A stretch of 51,782 nt of DNA from Pseudoalteromonas shioyasakiensis (GTDB lineage: Bacteria; Pseudomonadota; Gammaproteobacteria; Enterobacterales; Alteromonadaceae), in the NCBI RefSeq assembly GCF_022398475.1, contig NZ_JAKEVM010000014.1:1-51782 (forward strand), in the 5' to 3' direction. The notes under the pieces are model-generated. The model saw nothing but the letters and a program-made list of their open reading frames with translations, made no database searches and was not told where the DNA came from. A program made the position numbers and the translations under genes. Positions within the stretch are counted from its first letter, which is position 1. Each line of letters starts with the position of its first letter. Below are positions 23,990 through 33,234 of the stretch, in pieces.

Positions 23990-24023
23990 CTGTCACATTT
24001 GCGTCATTTAAGCTGCGTACTTT
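23990..24023 (+). promoter_or_regulatory. Pho-box-like promoter of the TBDT/phytase operon
   Basis: CTGTCAC-ATTT-GCGTCAT at 23990-24007 gives two 7-bp repeats with a 4-bp spacer (7/7 and 5/7 to CTGTCA(T/C)). TACTTT at 24018-24023 lies 10 bases downstream in the -10 position, and the TBDT ATG is 50 bases beyond the box. A phosphate-starvation promoter is exactly what a phytase operon would be expected to have. Confidence 0.75.
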
Positions 24024-24057
24024 GCTCATCAAACCAAGGACAACCAGGAGCAAACCC

Positions 24058-26358
24058 ATGAAACAATTTAAAACGAAGGCGTTAGTAAGCGCCCTCGCCT
24101 TATGCCAATTTGCCGCTTACGCACAAGACGAACAAAGCAGCGATGAGAAAAAAGTAAAAGTCTCTGAAGAGCTTGTTGTATATGGCGAGATTGGTTATCG
24201 CAACCGCTCACAAGAGCTAGCACCGACGCTTGAATACTCACAAGAATACTTTCAACGTTTTGAACCGCTGACTGCCGGTGATGCATTAAAACGTGTACCA
24301 AGTGTGACGTTTTTATCAGATGTTTTAGAGTCTGATGGCGCGCGTATGCGTGGCTTAAGCCCAGCTTACACAAAGGTGCTTATCAACGGTGAAGAAGTAC
24401 CTGGTGCAGGTGCTGACCGCTCATTCTTTGTTGACCGTATTCCTGCTGAGCTAATTGAGCGTGTAGAAATTATTCGTGCTTCAAGTGCAAACCGCTCTGC
24501 CGATGCCATTGCCGGCACGCTAAACATTGTATTGCGTGACGGTTACAGCCTAGATGGTGGTTACCTTCGTGCGGGTGGCCTGCGTTATGACGATGGCGAA
24601 TTAAAAGAAAGCTTTGCAGGTGTTTACGGCACTGAGTTTGCTGGCGGCCGTTTACTACTAGGTGCGAACTTACAAGGTCGTTATAACCCAAAACAAAAAT
24701 CAAGCCTACGCTATGGCGACAGCCCAGAGAATAACGCTAATTACAAAACCGAAGAATTCGATAACCGCGAAGATCAATCAGATATTCGCGACGGTGACGA
24801 TACCTCGCTAAATGCCAGCTACGAAATTGCTTTTGATGATGGCAGTAAGTTTGATATCAGCGCGATTTGGGTTGATACCGACCGTACTGAAGATGAGCGT
24901 TCATTTGAATATGACGACCCAACAGCAATTAATAACTCAATTGTTGAAGGCGGTAACCTTGAAACCGACAACGCCAATGTGTCTTTCATCGACCAAACCA
25001 ACTACAACATCAACTCGGGTTATGAGTTACCCCTTTTTGGTGGCACCAGTAAATTCAAACTTGGTTTTGCAAGCTTTGAAGAGTCTGTTTACGAACAAGA
25101 AGTAGAAATCGATACCTCTGAACTACCTATGGTATTTGAGGAAGAAGAAGAAACCGTAGACCTTGATGACAAAGAATGGTCATTACAATGGCAACATAGC
25201 TTGTTTGCAGGCGAGAACAAAACGATTCAATTCGGTGCCTTTGTACAAGGTAAAGAGCGCGATACTGCGGTTTATCAAGCCGAAGGTGAAAGCGAACAAA
25301 GCTTTACTAGCTGGGATCAGTTCAGCAAAACACCACTGTCACTGGCAGGCTTTAACAACGAGTTTGAAGCAGCCTCTGGTGGCGTCAATAAACTCGAAGA
25401 AGACCGCCTAGATGTATTTGCATTAGTTAAGCACGAAGACCAAGACTTCTCGTGGGAGTTAGGTGTGCGCTACGAAACAACCGACTCAACCATTACTGAC
25501 AAAGCAGAGGGTGTCAGCGCTAAAAACGATTATGACTTTTTCTTACCATCGGCACATTTACGCTATAACGTCTCTGAAAACGGCCGTGTTAGTGCATCGG
25601 TTGCACGTAGCTTACGTCGTCCTGACTTTGATTACATCACCCCTGCTCTACTTGAAAAAGAGCTAGGCGATAACGACTTTTTAGGTAACCCAGACCTACA
25701 ACCAGAATCATCGTGGGGTATGGACTTAGGTTATGAGTATCGTTTAGGTAAAAGCGGCGTCGTGGGTATTAATGTGTTCTATCGCGATGTCACAGACCTT
25801 ATCGAAATAGCTAATACAGGCCAACAAGGTTCAGAAGGTGATGGTACTTACATTTTGCAACCGCGTAACACCGGTGATGGCAACGTAAAAGGTATCGAGC
25901 TTGATTTATCAACGCCGCTAAGCGCTATTAGCATGCCAAACACAGGGGTATTCTTTAACTACTCTTGGCTTGATTCAGAAGTAGATGACACTTTCGGTAG
26001 CCGTAAATTCAACGACCAATCTGACTACGTGTTTAACGTTGGTTTTATTCAAGACCTACCTGATTTAGGCGCTTCGTTCGGTGCAACTTACCGTAAACAA
26101 GGTGATGCTTATGGCCGTATCGTGGGTGAAGAAGTGACCACACACTACGGCGCAGACCTTGAAGTATTCGTAGAAAAACGCTGGCAAGACGTCACGCTTC
26201 GTTTAGTGGGCTCAAACCTATTAGATGCAAGCAAAGACGAAACCTTTAACAAGTTCGACACGGTTGATGACCAAATCAACCGCGACTTTGACGAGTATGA
26301 ACTGGAGTCTGAAGAAGCAGGCCCTGTTATTCAGTTAATGCTGCGCTACGCGTTTTAA
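24058..26358 (+). CDS. TonB-dependent receptor, probable phytate/phosphate-ester receptor
   Basis: A 766-residue outer-membrane transporter of the FecA/CirA-like type. Signal peptide (cleavage near AYAQDE), TonB-box-like EELVVYG, plug (AGDALKRVPSVTFL, RMRGLSPAYTKVLINGEEV, ERVEIIRASSANRSADAIAGT) and a barrel ending in the standard terminal Phe (LMLRYAF). The start at 24058 has AGGAG upstream; an earlier in-frame ATG at 24022 would precede the signal with charged residues and lies at the promoter. It shares an operon with the phytase 58 bases downstream. Together with the Pho-box promoter this suggests uptake of inositol phosphates or their products; the ligand is inferred from context only. 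Confidence 0.92.
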   Translation: MKQFKTKALVSALALCQFAAYAQDEQSSDEKKVKVSEELVVYGEIGYRNRSQELAPTLEYSQEYFQRFEPLTAGDALKRVPSVTFLSDVLESDGARMRGLSPAYTKVLINGEEVPGAGADRSFFVDRIPAELIERVEIIRASSANRSADAIAGTLNIVLRDGYSLDGGYLRAGGLRYDDGELKESFAGVYGTEFAGGRLLLGANLQGRYNPKQKSSLRYGDSPENNANYKTEEFDNREDQSDIRDGDDTSLNASYEIAFDDGSKFDISAIWVDTDRTEDERSFEYDDPTAINNSIVEGGNLETDNANVSFIDQTNYNINSGYELPLFGGTSKFKLGFASFEESVYEQEVEIDTSELPMVFEEEEETVDLDDKEWSLQWQHSLFAGENKTIQFGAFVQGKERDTAVYQAEGESEQSFTSWDQFSKTPLSLAGFNNEFEAASGGVNKLEEDRLDVFALVKHEDQDFSWELGVRYETTDSTITDKAEGVSAKNDYDFFLPSAHLRYNVSENGRVSASVARSLRRPDFDYITPALLEKELGDNDFLGNPDLQPESSWGMDLGYEYRLGKSGVVGINVFYRDVTDLIEIANTGQQGSEGDGTYILQPRNTGDGNVKGIELDLSTPLSAISMPNTGVFFNYSWLDSEVDDTFGSRKFNDQSDYVFNVGFIQDLPDLGASFGATYRKQGDAYGRIVGEEVTTHYGADLEVFVEKRWQDVTLRLVGSNLLDASKDETFNKFDTVDDQINRDFDEYELESEEAGPVIQLMLRYAF

Positions 26359-26375
26359 TACACATAAGAGTTATT

Positions 26376-26396
26376 AAGGCAGCGCATTGCTGCCTT
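26376..26396 (+). other. Intercistronic hairpin between TBDT and phytase
   Basis: 8-bp perfect stem AAGGCAGC/GCTGCCTT with a 5-base loop, without a T run, in the 58-base gap between the two genes. Likely an mRNA-stability or partial-termination element that sets the ratio of receptor to phytase. Confidence 0.55.
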
Positions 26397-26416
26397 GTAG
26401 TATATTTGGGGATCCC

Positions 26417-28345
26417 ATGAATTTTAAAAAACCACTTAACCTTGTTGCCAGTGCAGTGATACTAAGCACCCTAGCAGCGTGTAGCCAAACAACGGCAACC
26501 GAGGCACCAAGTAAAAACCAATTAACAGCCTTTGGCACAACAGAAAATATGCAAGGCTCACAAGCGGCAGCCCTTGCTGATGACGCTTGGCTATTGAGCT
26601 CACAAAGCCAAGGCCTACAACTTATTGATGCCACAGGTAAACAACATGCATTACAAAAAGGTAACTTCGAAGCGCTGTCTGTTAAGGCAATCAGCAAAAA
26701 CAGCTACCTTGTTGCTAGTATCGACAACGAAGCTGACCAAGCAGTGATTTTTAGCTTACAAAAAGCAGCTAAATGGCAGCTAACTGAAATTAGCCGTATC
26801 AGCCCACCAAAAGCAAAACCTGAGGCGGTGTGCTTATTTGCTAACCCGACAACTCAAGCAGTTTCGGCATTTGTGGCAGACGCTCGTGGTCTTATCCGCG
26901 AAACACTGGTGTTCGATATGGCAAACAAAAGCGCGTTAAACCTTGAATTACGTGAGTTTGCTGGTGTAAGTGAAACATCAGGCTGTGCGGTCGATGATAA
27001 CAGTAAAACTCTTTATTTAAGTGAAGGCGAGCTAGGCATTTGGCAAATTAACGCAGATGCTGAATCGCGCGCCGATAAAAAGCCCGTGGCTTTGATGTCG
27101 CCATTTGGCAGCTTAGCGCCTGAAGTTGGCGGTTTAAGCACAACAGATGATGGTAGCTTATGGTTCACCACCTCTGAAGATAACCAATTACATCGCTACG
27201 AAAAGAGTACTAAACGTTTTAGCAGCTGGCAATTTGCTGGTGAATTGGCGATTGAATCTGCCGCAGTGCGCTTTAACAATAATCAAGCTGATATTGTGCT
27301 ATACGATGATGAATCAGGTCATTATGTAAAAGGTCAAATAGATGGGCAGGCTAAACAACATAATAGCGCTAAAACAGCCGCTGTTACTTACATCAATGCA
27401 CAAGCGCAAACCGATGCAGTACGTGCTTTTGGTGATGCCGCCGATGACCCTGCTATTTGGGTAAATTCTAAAAATGCAGCAAAAAGCCTGATCTTAGGTA
27501 CCGATAAACGCCGTGGTTTAATGGTGTATGACCTTGCAGGCAAAGAGCTACAAGCGCTAGAAACAGGCCGTTTAAATAATGTTGATGTGCGCCAACATGC
27601 AAGTATCAACAACGCAAGCAATACGTGGATCACCGCAAGTAATCGTACTCACAACAGCATCAGTGTTTACAGCGTCGATACTCACAATCAAGTGCAACAT
27701 CTTGCTGAGCTGCCAACGACTCTAAAAGAAATTTACGGTATGTGTATGTACTCATCAAACACAGGCAACTATGTGTTTATGAATGACAAATCAGGCCTAT
27801 TTCAGCAATACAAACTGACTGGCAATAATGAGAGCGTATCAGCACAACTAGTGCGCGAGTTTAGTGTTCCAAGCCAACCAGAAGGTTGCAGTGCAGATGA
27901 TAAAACCGCACAGCTATTTTTAGGTGAAGAAGACGAAGGTATTTGGTTTATTGGTGCTGAGCCAACAGCAGGAAATAAACTTGTAATGCTGCAAACCGTG
28001 AACGATATGTTGGTTGATGATGTAGAAGGCATGGAAATCTACCACGCAAAAGATGCCCGCTATTTAGTGGTTTCTAGCCAAGGTGATTACAGCTATGTGC
28101 TTTATAAAATTATTGATGGCAATACCCCTAGCCTAGAGTTTGCGGGTAAATTTGCAATCAGTAATAACCTAGAGTTAGCAATAGATGGCGTATCAGAAAC
28201 TGATGGCCTAACGGTAACACCGGCTGCGTTACCGGGCTACCCTGAAGGGGTGCTAATTGTGCAAGATGGTTACAACCGTATGCCACAGGCACCGCAAAAC
28301 TTTAAGATTATTGACTGGCGCGAAGTAAAAAACGCCATTCAATAA
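26417..28345 (+). CDS. Dual-domain beta-propeller phytase lipoprotein
   Basis: A 642-residue 3-phytase of the beta-propeller (BPP) class, which hydrolyses phytate with Ca2+. The signal ends LSTLAAC, lipidated Cys22, so it is anchored in the outer membrane or periplasm. Residues about 310-640 form the canonical BPP domain: DDPAIWVN, GTDKRRGLMVYDLAGKEL, NNVDVR, EGCSADD, LGEEDEGIW, DVEGMEIY, SSQGDYSY, DGVSETDGL. Residues about 35-300 look like a second, weaker propeller (SGCAVDDNSKTLYLSEGELGIW echoes the main domain). The start at 26417 follows GGGGATCCC. It is co-transcribed with the TBDT from a Pho-box-like promoter and ends at a strong terminator. Confidence 0.93.
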   Translation: MNFKKPLNLVASAVILSTLAACSQTTATEAPSKNQLTAFGTTENMQGSQAAALADDAWLLSSQSQGLQLIDATGKQHALQKGNFEALSVKAISKNSYLVASIDNEADQAVIFSLQKAAKWQLTEISRISPPKAKPEAVCLFANPTTQAVSAFVADARGLIRETLVFDMANKSALNLELREFAGVSETSGCAVDDNSKTLYLSEGELGIWQINADAESRADKKPVALMSPFGSLAPEVGGLSTTDDGSLWFTTSEDNQLHRYEKSTKRFSSWQFAGELAIESAAVRFNNNQADIVLYDDESGHYVKGQIDGQAKQHNSAKTAAVTYINAQAQTDAVRAFGDAADDPAIWVNSKNAAKSLILGTDKRRGLMVYDLAGKELQALETGRLNNVDVRQHASINNASNTWITASNRTHNSISVYSVDTHNQVQHLAELPTTLKEIYGMCMYSSNTGNYVFMNDKSGLFQQYKLTGNNESVSAQLVREFSVPSQPEGCSADDKTAQLFLGEEDEGIWFIGAEPTAGNKLVMLQTVNDMLVDDVEGMEIYHAKDARYLVVSSQGDYSYVLYKIIDGNTPSLEFAGKFAISNNLELAIDGVSETDGLTVTPAALPGYPEGVLIVQDGYNRMPQAPQNFKIIDWREVKNAIQ

Positions 28346-28355
28346 ATTACTCCGT

Positions 28356-28387
28356 AAGGGTGCTCGGTTTATCTGGGCACCTTTTTT
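28356..28387 (+). terminator. Intrinsic terminator of the TBDT/phytase operon
   Basis: AAGGGTGC pairs with GCACCTTT (28356-28363 with 28377-28384, one G-T pair) and runs into six T at 28382-28387. It lies 10 bases after the phytase stop. Confidence 0.85.
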
Positions 28388-28403
28388 ATCTGAACATGTT
28401 TAA

Positions 28404-29990
28404 TCAGTAAAATAGATAACTAAAACACCCAACTATTGCACCGTAAATTAGCATAGGCAAAAAGGTTTTCTTAAGCACTGGCCCTTCTTGATTATTCACT
28501 CCAACGATACTGGCTACAGCAATAATATTGCTAATGCAGATCATATTCCCCATCGCCGCCCCCGTTGATTGCAACGCAAGCACTAAGGTTTCTGATAGGC
28601 CCACTTGCTGTGCAATACCATATTGAATACCGCCAAAGGTAAGATTAGACACGGTTGCCGAACCTGAAAAGAAAGTCCCGAGAGCTCCCAAGTAGGAGGC
28701 AAATAACACCCAGTGCTCACCGCTTAAATCAGCAAAGGTACTCGCCATATAAAATATGGGCGCATTATGGCCGCCTTGCATTAAAACATTCACCATCACC
28801 AGCGCCCCGATTAAAGCGATACATGGCATAACAATACGGCCTATGGTGTCGGAGCACATTTGCTTTACTTGTGTCTTACTCATTTTAAGTAACGGCACAC
28901 AGATCAACACCACTAATACAAACGGGATCAACGCTGGTACAAACAAGGTTTTATACGACCACCCCACTGAAGTGCCGAATATCTCATGTAAAGATAAGAT
29001 CAGTGCTTTGCTTAATTCAAATTGTGCAAAGCCCAAATGAATACTCACCCAGAGCGTTTCGTCGTTAAGCAATGCTTTAATGCCCAACTGATGAATACGG
29101 GTTATCACCAGCACAACAATCAAAAGTAATAACGGTAATAAAGCTAAAAATAGCGCTTTGGGTGTAAGCTCAGCTTTGCCTTTCGAGCTTTGTGCATTTA
29201 CAGCTGACTTATCTAACCCCACTCCCCTACTTGCTAAATAGATAGTGACTAATAGACCCACTGCACCACCTATCAACGATGGAAATTCATAGTTCCACTG
29301 GGCAAACAACCAATAAGGTAAGACACATGAAAACACACTCAAATAAATGAATACGCTATTTTGACGCACCTTTTTTAGTGGTAAAACAAGACAAAGCGCA
29401 ATCATAGGAATAACCAAAGCAGCAATAACATGACAAAGCGCCGTCCACCTTGAGATAGCCAACACTTGCCCATCATCTAAGTTTAGCGCCGAAAAGCCAA
29501 ACCATGTTGGTGTGCCAACTGCACCAAAAGATACGGGGATCGAGTTTAAAATAAGAGTGAAAATAATCACTTTAAAAGGCGAGAAACCAAGCCCGACCAA
29601 AATAGGCGCCGCGATGGCCGCAGGCGTGCCAAAGCCCGATGCGCCTTCGAGCATAAATGCAAATGCCCAACCAATGATCATCAACTGTGCAACTTGATTA
29701 CTGCTAATTGATTCAAGCCAATGTTTTATCGTAGTTTCGGCCCCAGATATTGCCAACATGCGGTTAAGTAAAATAGCCCCTGCAATAATCGAAATGGGCG
29801 TCATAACAGACAACACACCAGCAAACGAATTAGCAAGCAACAGCCTTAAATCAGCTTGGAAGTAAAACAGTTGCAGTAAAGCAGCGAGTAGCGCTGTTAT
29901 GGGTAAGGCAATATAAGAAGCGATGGGGCTGCGTTTTACCATCATCCAGATCAGCACCAAAATAGGCAGTGCAGCCACTAGAGTATTCAT
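28404..29990 (-). CDS. lldP: L-lactate permease family transporter
   Basis: A 528-residue inner-membrane permease of the LctP/LldP family, which takes up L- or D-lactate and glycolate with protons. About 12-14 transmembrane helices are visible; the family signature lies in EGASGFGTPAAIAAPILVGLG, and later GTFFSGSATVSNLTFGGIQ and LQSTGAAMGNMICISNI are also typical. AGGA lies 8 bases before the ATG. No lactate dehydrogenase gene is adjacent, so it stands alone; the length is slightly short for the family. It converges on the phytase operon. Confidence 0.9.
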   Translation of the reverse strand: MNTLVAALPILVLIWMMVKRSPIASYIALPITALLAALLQLFYFQADLRLLLANSFAGVLSVMTPISIIAGAILLNRMLAISGAETTIKHWLESISSNQVAQLMIIGWAFAFMLEGASGFGTPAAIAAPILVGLGFSPFKVIIFTLILNSIPVSFGAVGTPTWFGFSALNLDDGQVLAISRWTALCHVIAALVIPMIALCLVLPLKKVRQNSVFIYLSVFSCVLPYWLFAQWNYEFPSLIGGAVGLLVTIYLASRGVGLDKSAVNAQSSKGKAELTPKALFLALLPLLLLIVVLVITRIHQLGIKALLNDETLWVSIHLGFAQFELSKALILSLHEIFGTSVGWSYKTLFVPALIPFVLVVLICVPLLKMSKTQVKQMCSDTIGRIVMPCIALIGALVMVNVLMQGGHNAPIFYMASTFADLSGEHWVLFASYLGALGTFFSGSATVSNLTFGGIQYGIAQQVGLSETLVLALQSTGAAMGNMICISNIIAVASIVGVNNQEGPVLKKTFLPMLIYGAIVGCFSYLFY

Positions 29991-30071
29991 GGGTCATCCT
30001 GTTGTTTTTATTAAGCGCTTTCCTTAATTCAAAGTATAGACAGGATAACCATAATCAGTATTTTTTATTTG

Positions 30072-30656
30072 TTAAATGAGTGTACTGAGCCACCAAAGTA
30101 ACAGTACTAACACAGAAATAGCGACTAAAGCTTTGGTTTTGTGCTTTTGAATAACTCGCTCTGCCTGATTACCCGCGTAATAAACAACGGCAGCAAGGGC
30201 AAAGTAGCGGATTGAGCGAGCAATAACCGTTGCCAGTAAAAATAGAAAAATTGAATACTTAGTTGCTCCAGCGGCCAGCATGGCAATTTGAAATGGGATG
30301 GGCACAATACCGAGCGTCAATACAAACCAAAAGCCTTGTGCCTGCATTTTTTGCTTAACTTGCTCGAACTGCTCAGGGTTTGAGAAGGTATTAATCACCC
30401 AGTCCCCCACTACATCAAATAGATAGTAGCCGAGGGCATAACCAAAAATAGCACCAATAATACAACCAATGGTCGCCATTAATGCGATTAACCAAAGCTT
30501 TTCTCGGCGGGCTTGCATTAACGGAACAAGCACAGCTTCAAGAGGAATAGGCACTATAGTTGACTCTAAAAATGATGCCACCGTGATTGATTTGAGCATA
30601 TGTTTAGAGTCGATAAACTGCCGTGTTTTTTGCTTTAACTTTTTAGCAATTGCCAT
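30072..30656 (-). CDS. DedA/VTT-domain membrane protein, YqaA-like
   Basis: A 194-residue inner-membrane protein of the SNARE-associated/VTT (DedA) superfamily, YqaA-like branch. Recognisable parts are ASFLESTIVPIPLEAVL (re-entrant segment with Glu and the Pro residues), GCIIGAIFGYALGYYLF, and LGIVPIPFQIAMLAAGATK, followed by two more helices. Members of the superfamily act as lipid scramblases or affect membrane potential and cell division; the exact role here is unknown. The GGDEF gene lies upstream on the same strand with 59 bases between, so co-transcription is possible. Confidence 0.87.
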   Translation of the reverse strand: MAIAKKLKQKTRQFIDSKHMLKSITVASFLESTIVPIPLEAVLVPLMQARREKLWLIALMATIGCIIGAIFGYALGYYLFDVVGDWVINTFSNPEQFEQVKQKMQAQGFWFVLTLGIVPIPFQIAMLAAGATKYSIFLFLLATVIARSIRYFALAAVVYYAGNQAERVIQKHKTKALVAISVLVLLLWWLSTLI

Positions 30657-30715
30657 TATTCATCCCTTGGAGTTTTGTTGCGATATAGGTTACAACAAAA
30701 ACCCTTAACCGTCCC

Positions 30716-31624
30716 TTACGGTTTATGAATATAACGGCTACGGCCTTGATTTTTTGCCAAATAAAGCGCTTGGTCGGCACGTTTCATGGTGTTGCTAAAT
30801 GTCTCTGTGGCACGTTTTATAGCCGAACCCACACTCACGCTGAGCGTTTTACTCGGCGTCACCATCACATTATTAGCAAGGCTCAGCAGTTGCTCACAGG
30901 TAGCACATAACTTATCAGCGTCGTCAGTGGCAACATACAATGCAAATTCTTCACCGCCTATTCGCGCAAATAGAATGTCATCATTTAATGCTTGATGACA
31001 CTGATAAACAAAATCTATCAATACCTGATCACCAACATCATGGCCATATTCATCATTAATCGCTTTAAAGTGGTCGATATCAGCTATCACTAGGCTGTGT
31101 GGCTTATCTTGGTTTTGCTGCACATAATGATAAAAATAACGACGGTTATACGCCTTTGTTAATACATCGGTTTTTAGTTCTTCTTCAAGCTGTTCGCGGG
31201 TTTTAGCTAAGTCTGTAAGGGCAAGGTAAAGACCAAACCCAGTTACTAGCATCCCTAAAGTGCGGGTAATATCTTCGATATAAATGCCAACCCAGATTGG
31301 TTGAAATACCAGCTCGTCTAAAAAATCAAAAGTAAGCCCAGCACTCCAAAGGAAGATACCCACACTTAAAAATAAGTAACTACGCTTAGCAACCACCGAG
31401 GTTTGCACAAACGCGAAAATACAAATCAAAATAAGCAAGTTAATGGCATCACTTAGCACGCCATTTAAGTAGATATCATTTTCGAGCCGATTAAAGTAAT
31501 ACAGATAAGTGATCACTATCAGCAACAAAAAGACAATAAAAGAACTAATAAATAACCGCTTTATTATGAGTGGTACTGAGTTTAACTCAGCCTTTACTTC
31601 AGGAGGGGATGCTTGCTTATTCAT
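30716..31624 (-). CDS. Membrane-bound diguanylate cyclase (GGDEF)
   Basis: A 302-residue protein: N-terminal membrane domain of about six helices (residues about 22-145), short coiled linker, and a complete GGDEF domain (TDVLTKAYNRRYFY, IADIDHFKAINDEYGHDVGD, RIGGEEFALYVA, RADQALYLAKNQGRSR). The active site is intact (GGEEF), so it should make c-di-GMP. No EAL domain is present. The membrane domain (LWSAGLTFDFLDEL, LGMLVTGFGLYLAL) resembles that of the degenerate GGDEF protein at 22856. It is divergent from the DUF3754 gene. Confidence 0.93.
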   Translation of the reverse strand: MNKQASPPEVKAELNSVPLIIKRLFISSFIVFLLLIVITYLYYFNRLENDIYLNGVLSDAINLLILICIFAFVQTSVVAKRSYLFLSVGIFLWSAGLTFDFLDELVFQPIWVGIYIEDITRTLGMLVTGFGLYLALTDLAKTREQLEEELKTDVLTKAYNRRYFYHYVQQNQDKPHSLVIADIDHFKAINDEYGHDVGDQVLIDFVYQCHQALNDDILFARIGGEEFALYVATDDADKLCATCEQLLSLANNVMVTPSKTLSVSVGSAIKRATETFSNTMKRADQALYLAKNQGRSRYIHKP

Positions 31625-31842
31625 AACTAATCACGACAACGTACTGCAATGAACTAAACATTAGCAAAGCAAATTTAAAAGTGCATGATAAAGCCGCTTA
31701 AAAGGGCAAAAACCAGCGTTTTTACTGGAGTAAAAAGTCTAAAAATAAGCCGTTTTAGTCAGTGAAAAAGTCTAAGTTCATGCTATTTGCCACTAACGGT
31801 CGCAATTCTGCTGTTATTTTTTTATCATCGCTGACAATTTAA

Positions 31843-33093
31843 ATGACACAGCAAGAATCAATGAGCGACGCACGATTTATTCCTTTTCGAAAACACGACA
31901 TCATCAACCTTTGCCAAGCCTATTTAGGTGAATCGCAATCAGGTTCGTTTATGGAGTTGGCTACACTTTTGCAAAGCGTGACTCATTACCAATATCACGA
32001 GCTGCTGGAGTCATTAAAAAACAACTATGCGCCATTTGACCCAAATAGCGACACCCGCACTTTAATACCGATTACCGACGAGCAACGTGCCAGCTACCAA
32101 TCTGCCTTTGCAAAAGACTTTGCCACCGTACTCAATGCTGCCAATTTTGAAACCATTACCAATCAAGACTTACAAGATGCGCTCAATGAAGAGTCTTTAT
32201 TTAAAGTGCGTTTAGCCGTTGAGTTTGATGACTTCGCAGAAGTGGTCTTTTACCGCCGCGGCGAATCGCAAAAAACTGAGACGCTGCGCAGTTTTTGGGG
32301 GCTTAAGAAAAAACAGATTCAATTTACTAACTATGATCGCGTTGCCATATTCATCCGCTTTAAAGACGAGCAGTACTTTTTAGAAAAAGGCAAAATGCCA
32401 GTGGGCTTTGAACCAAATTCAACCATTGTCAAATTATTCCAGAATGTGCCAAAAGCCGATTTAGAAATGCTGTTTCCGAATAGCGAAGTAAAAATGCGCC
32501 CAATAGATAAACTGATTATTGGTTCATCAGCATTGATTGGCGGTGCTGTGGTGTTGGTAACAAAATTAGGCGCGTCAATTTTACTACTGATTGCTCTGAT
32601 TGCCTTTTGGGGTGGTTGGCGCAGTGAAGAAGTGCATATGAGTCAGCAACACTTTATTACCTTTGCAATCGGCATGGGGGTATTTGGCAGCTTTATTTTT
32701 AAAGAATGGAGCAAGTTTAAAAACCGTAAAATTCGCTTTATGAAAGCACTAGCGGACAACTTGTATTTTAAAAACCTCGATAACAATGCAGGTGTTTTTC
32801 ATACTCTCGTTGATGCAGCTGAAGAAGAGGATGTTAAAGAGGCGCTGCTTGCCTACACCTTTTTACTAAAAAGCGAATCAGCGATGACTGCAGAGCAATT
32901 AGATAGTCAAATTGAGCAATGGTTTAACGAACAACATAATTGCCAGCTCGACTTTGAAATTGATGATGCTTTAGACAAACTCGTAAAGCTTGATCTAGTT
33001 AATCAGCAAAATGAACTTTATTCGGCGGTTGATTTAGATAAGGCCAAACAGCGCTTAGATGCGCGTTGGGATGACTATTTTAAGTTTGCCTAA
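31843..33093 (+). CDS. DUF3754 protein, bacterial homologue of TMEM143
   Basis: A 416-residue protein recognised by the core VKLFQNVPKADLEMLFPN and the following VKMRPIDKLIIGSS, typical of DUF3754/TMEM143. The N-terminal part is soluble (RFIPFRKHDIINL; YAPFDPNSD). Two hydrophobic segments lie at about residues 228-262 and 270-288, followed by a soluble C-terminal helical domain (YTFLLKSESAMTAEQLDSQIEQWF). TMEM143 is a mitochondrial protein of unknown function, so no role can be named. Start choice is uncertain: neither the ATG at 31843 nor that at 31861 has a good Shine-Dalgarno. It is monocistronic and divergent from the GGDEF gene. Confidence 0.82.
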   Translation: MTQQESMSDARFIPFRKHDIINLCQAYLGESQSGSFMELATLLQSVTHYQYHELLESLKNNYAPFDPNSDTRTLIPITDEQRASYQSAFAKDFATVLNAANFETITNQDLQDALNEESLFKVRLAVEFDDFAEVVFYRRGESQKTETLRSFWGLKKKQIQFTNYDRVAIFIRFKDEQYFLEKGKMPVGFEPNSTIVKLFQNVPKADLEMLFPNSEVKMRPIDKLIIGSSALIGGAVVLVTKLGASILLLIALIAFWGGWRSEEVHMSQQHFITFAIGMGVFGSFIFKEWSKFKNRKIRFMKALADNLYFKNLDNNAGVFHTLVDAAEEEDVKEALLAYTFLLKSESAMTAEQLDSQIEQWFNEQHNCQLDFEIDDALDKLVKLDLVNQQNELYSAVDLDKAKQRLDARWDDYFKFA

Positions 33094-33234
33094 GCCTTTA
33101 AAATCAGGTACTAGCAAGTACAAATCGAGTCTGAGTCTGTTTAACTCTCGTTACGGCATTTTGGTCTCAATGTGCTTGCGCAGCGAATGGTCTGCTTTTA
33201 GGATAAAATTTTACGGCTAAAAAAAGACCATTCC

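Noticed and set aside
30671..30700. TTTTGTTG/CAACAAAA hairpin between the GGDEF and DedA-like genes
   Set aside because: AT-rich 8-bp stem without a T run on the relevant strand; not convincing as a terminator.
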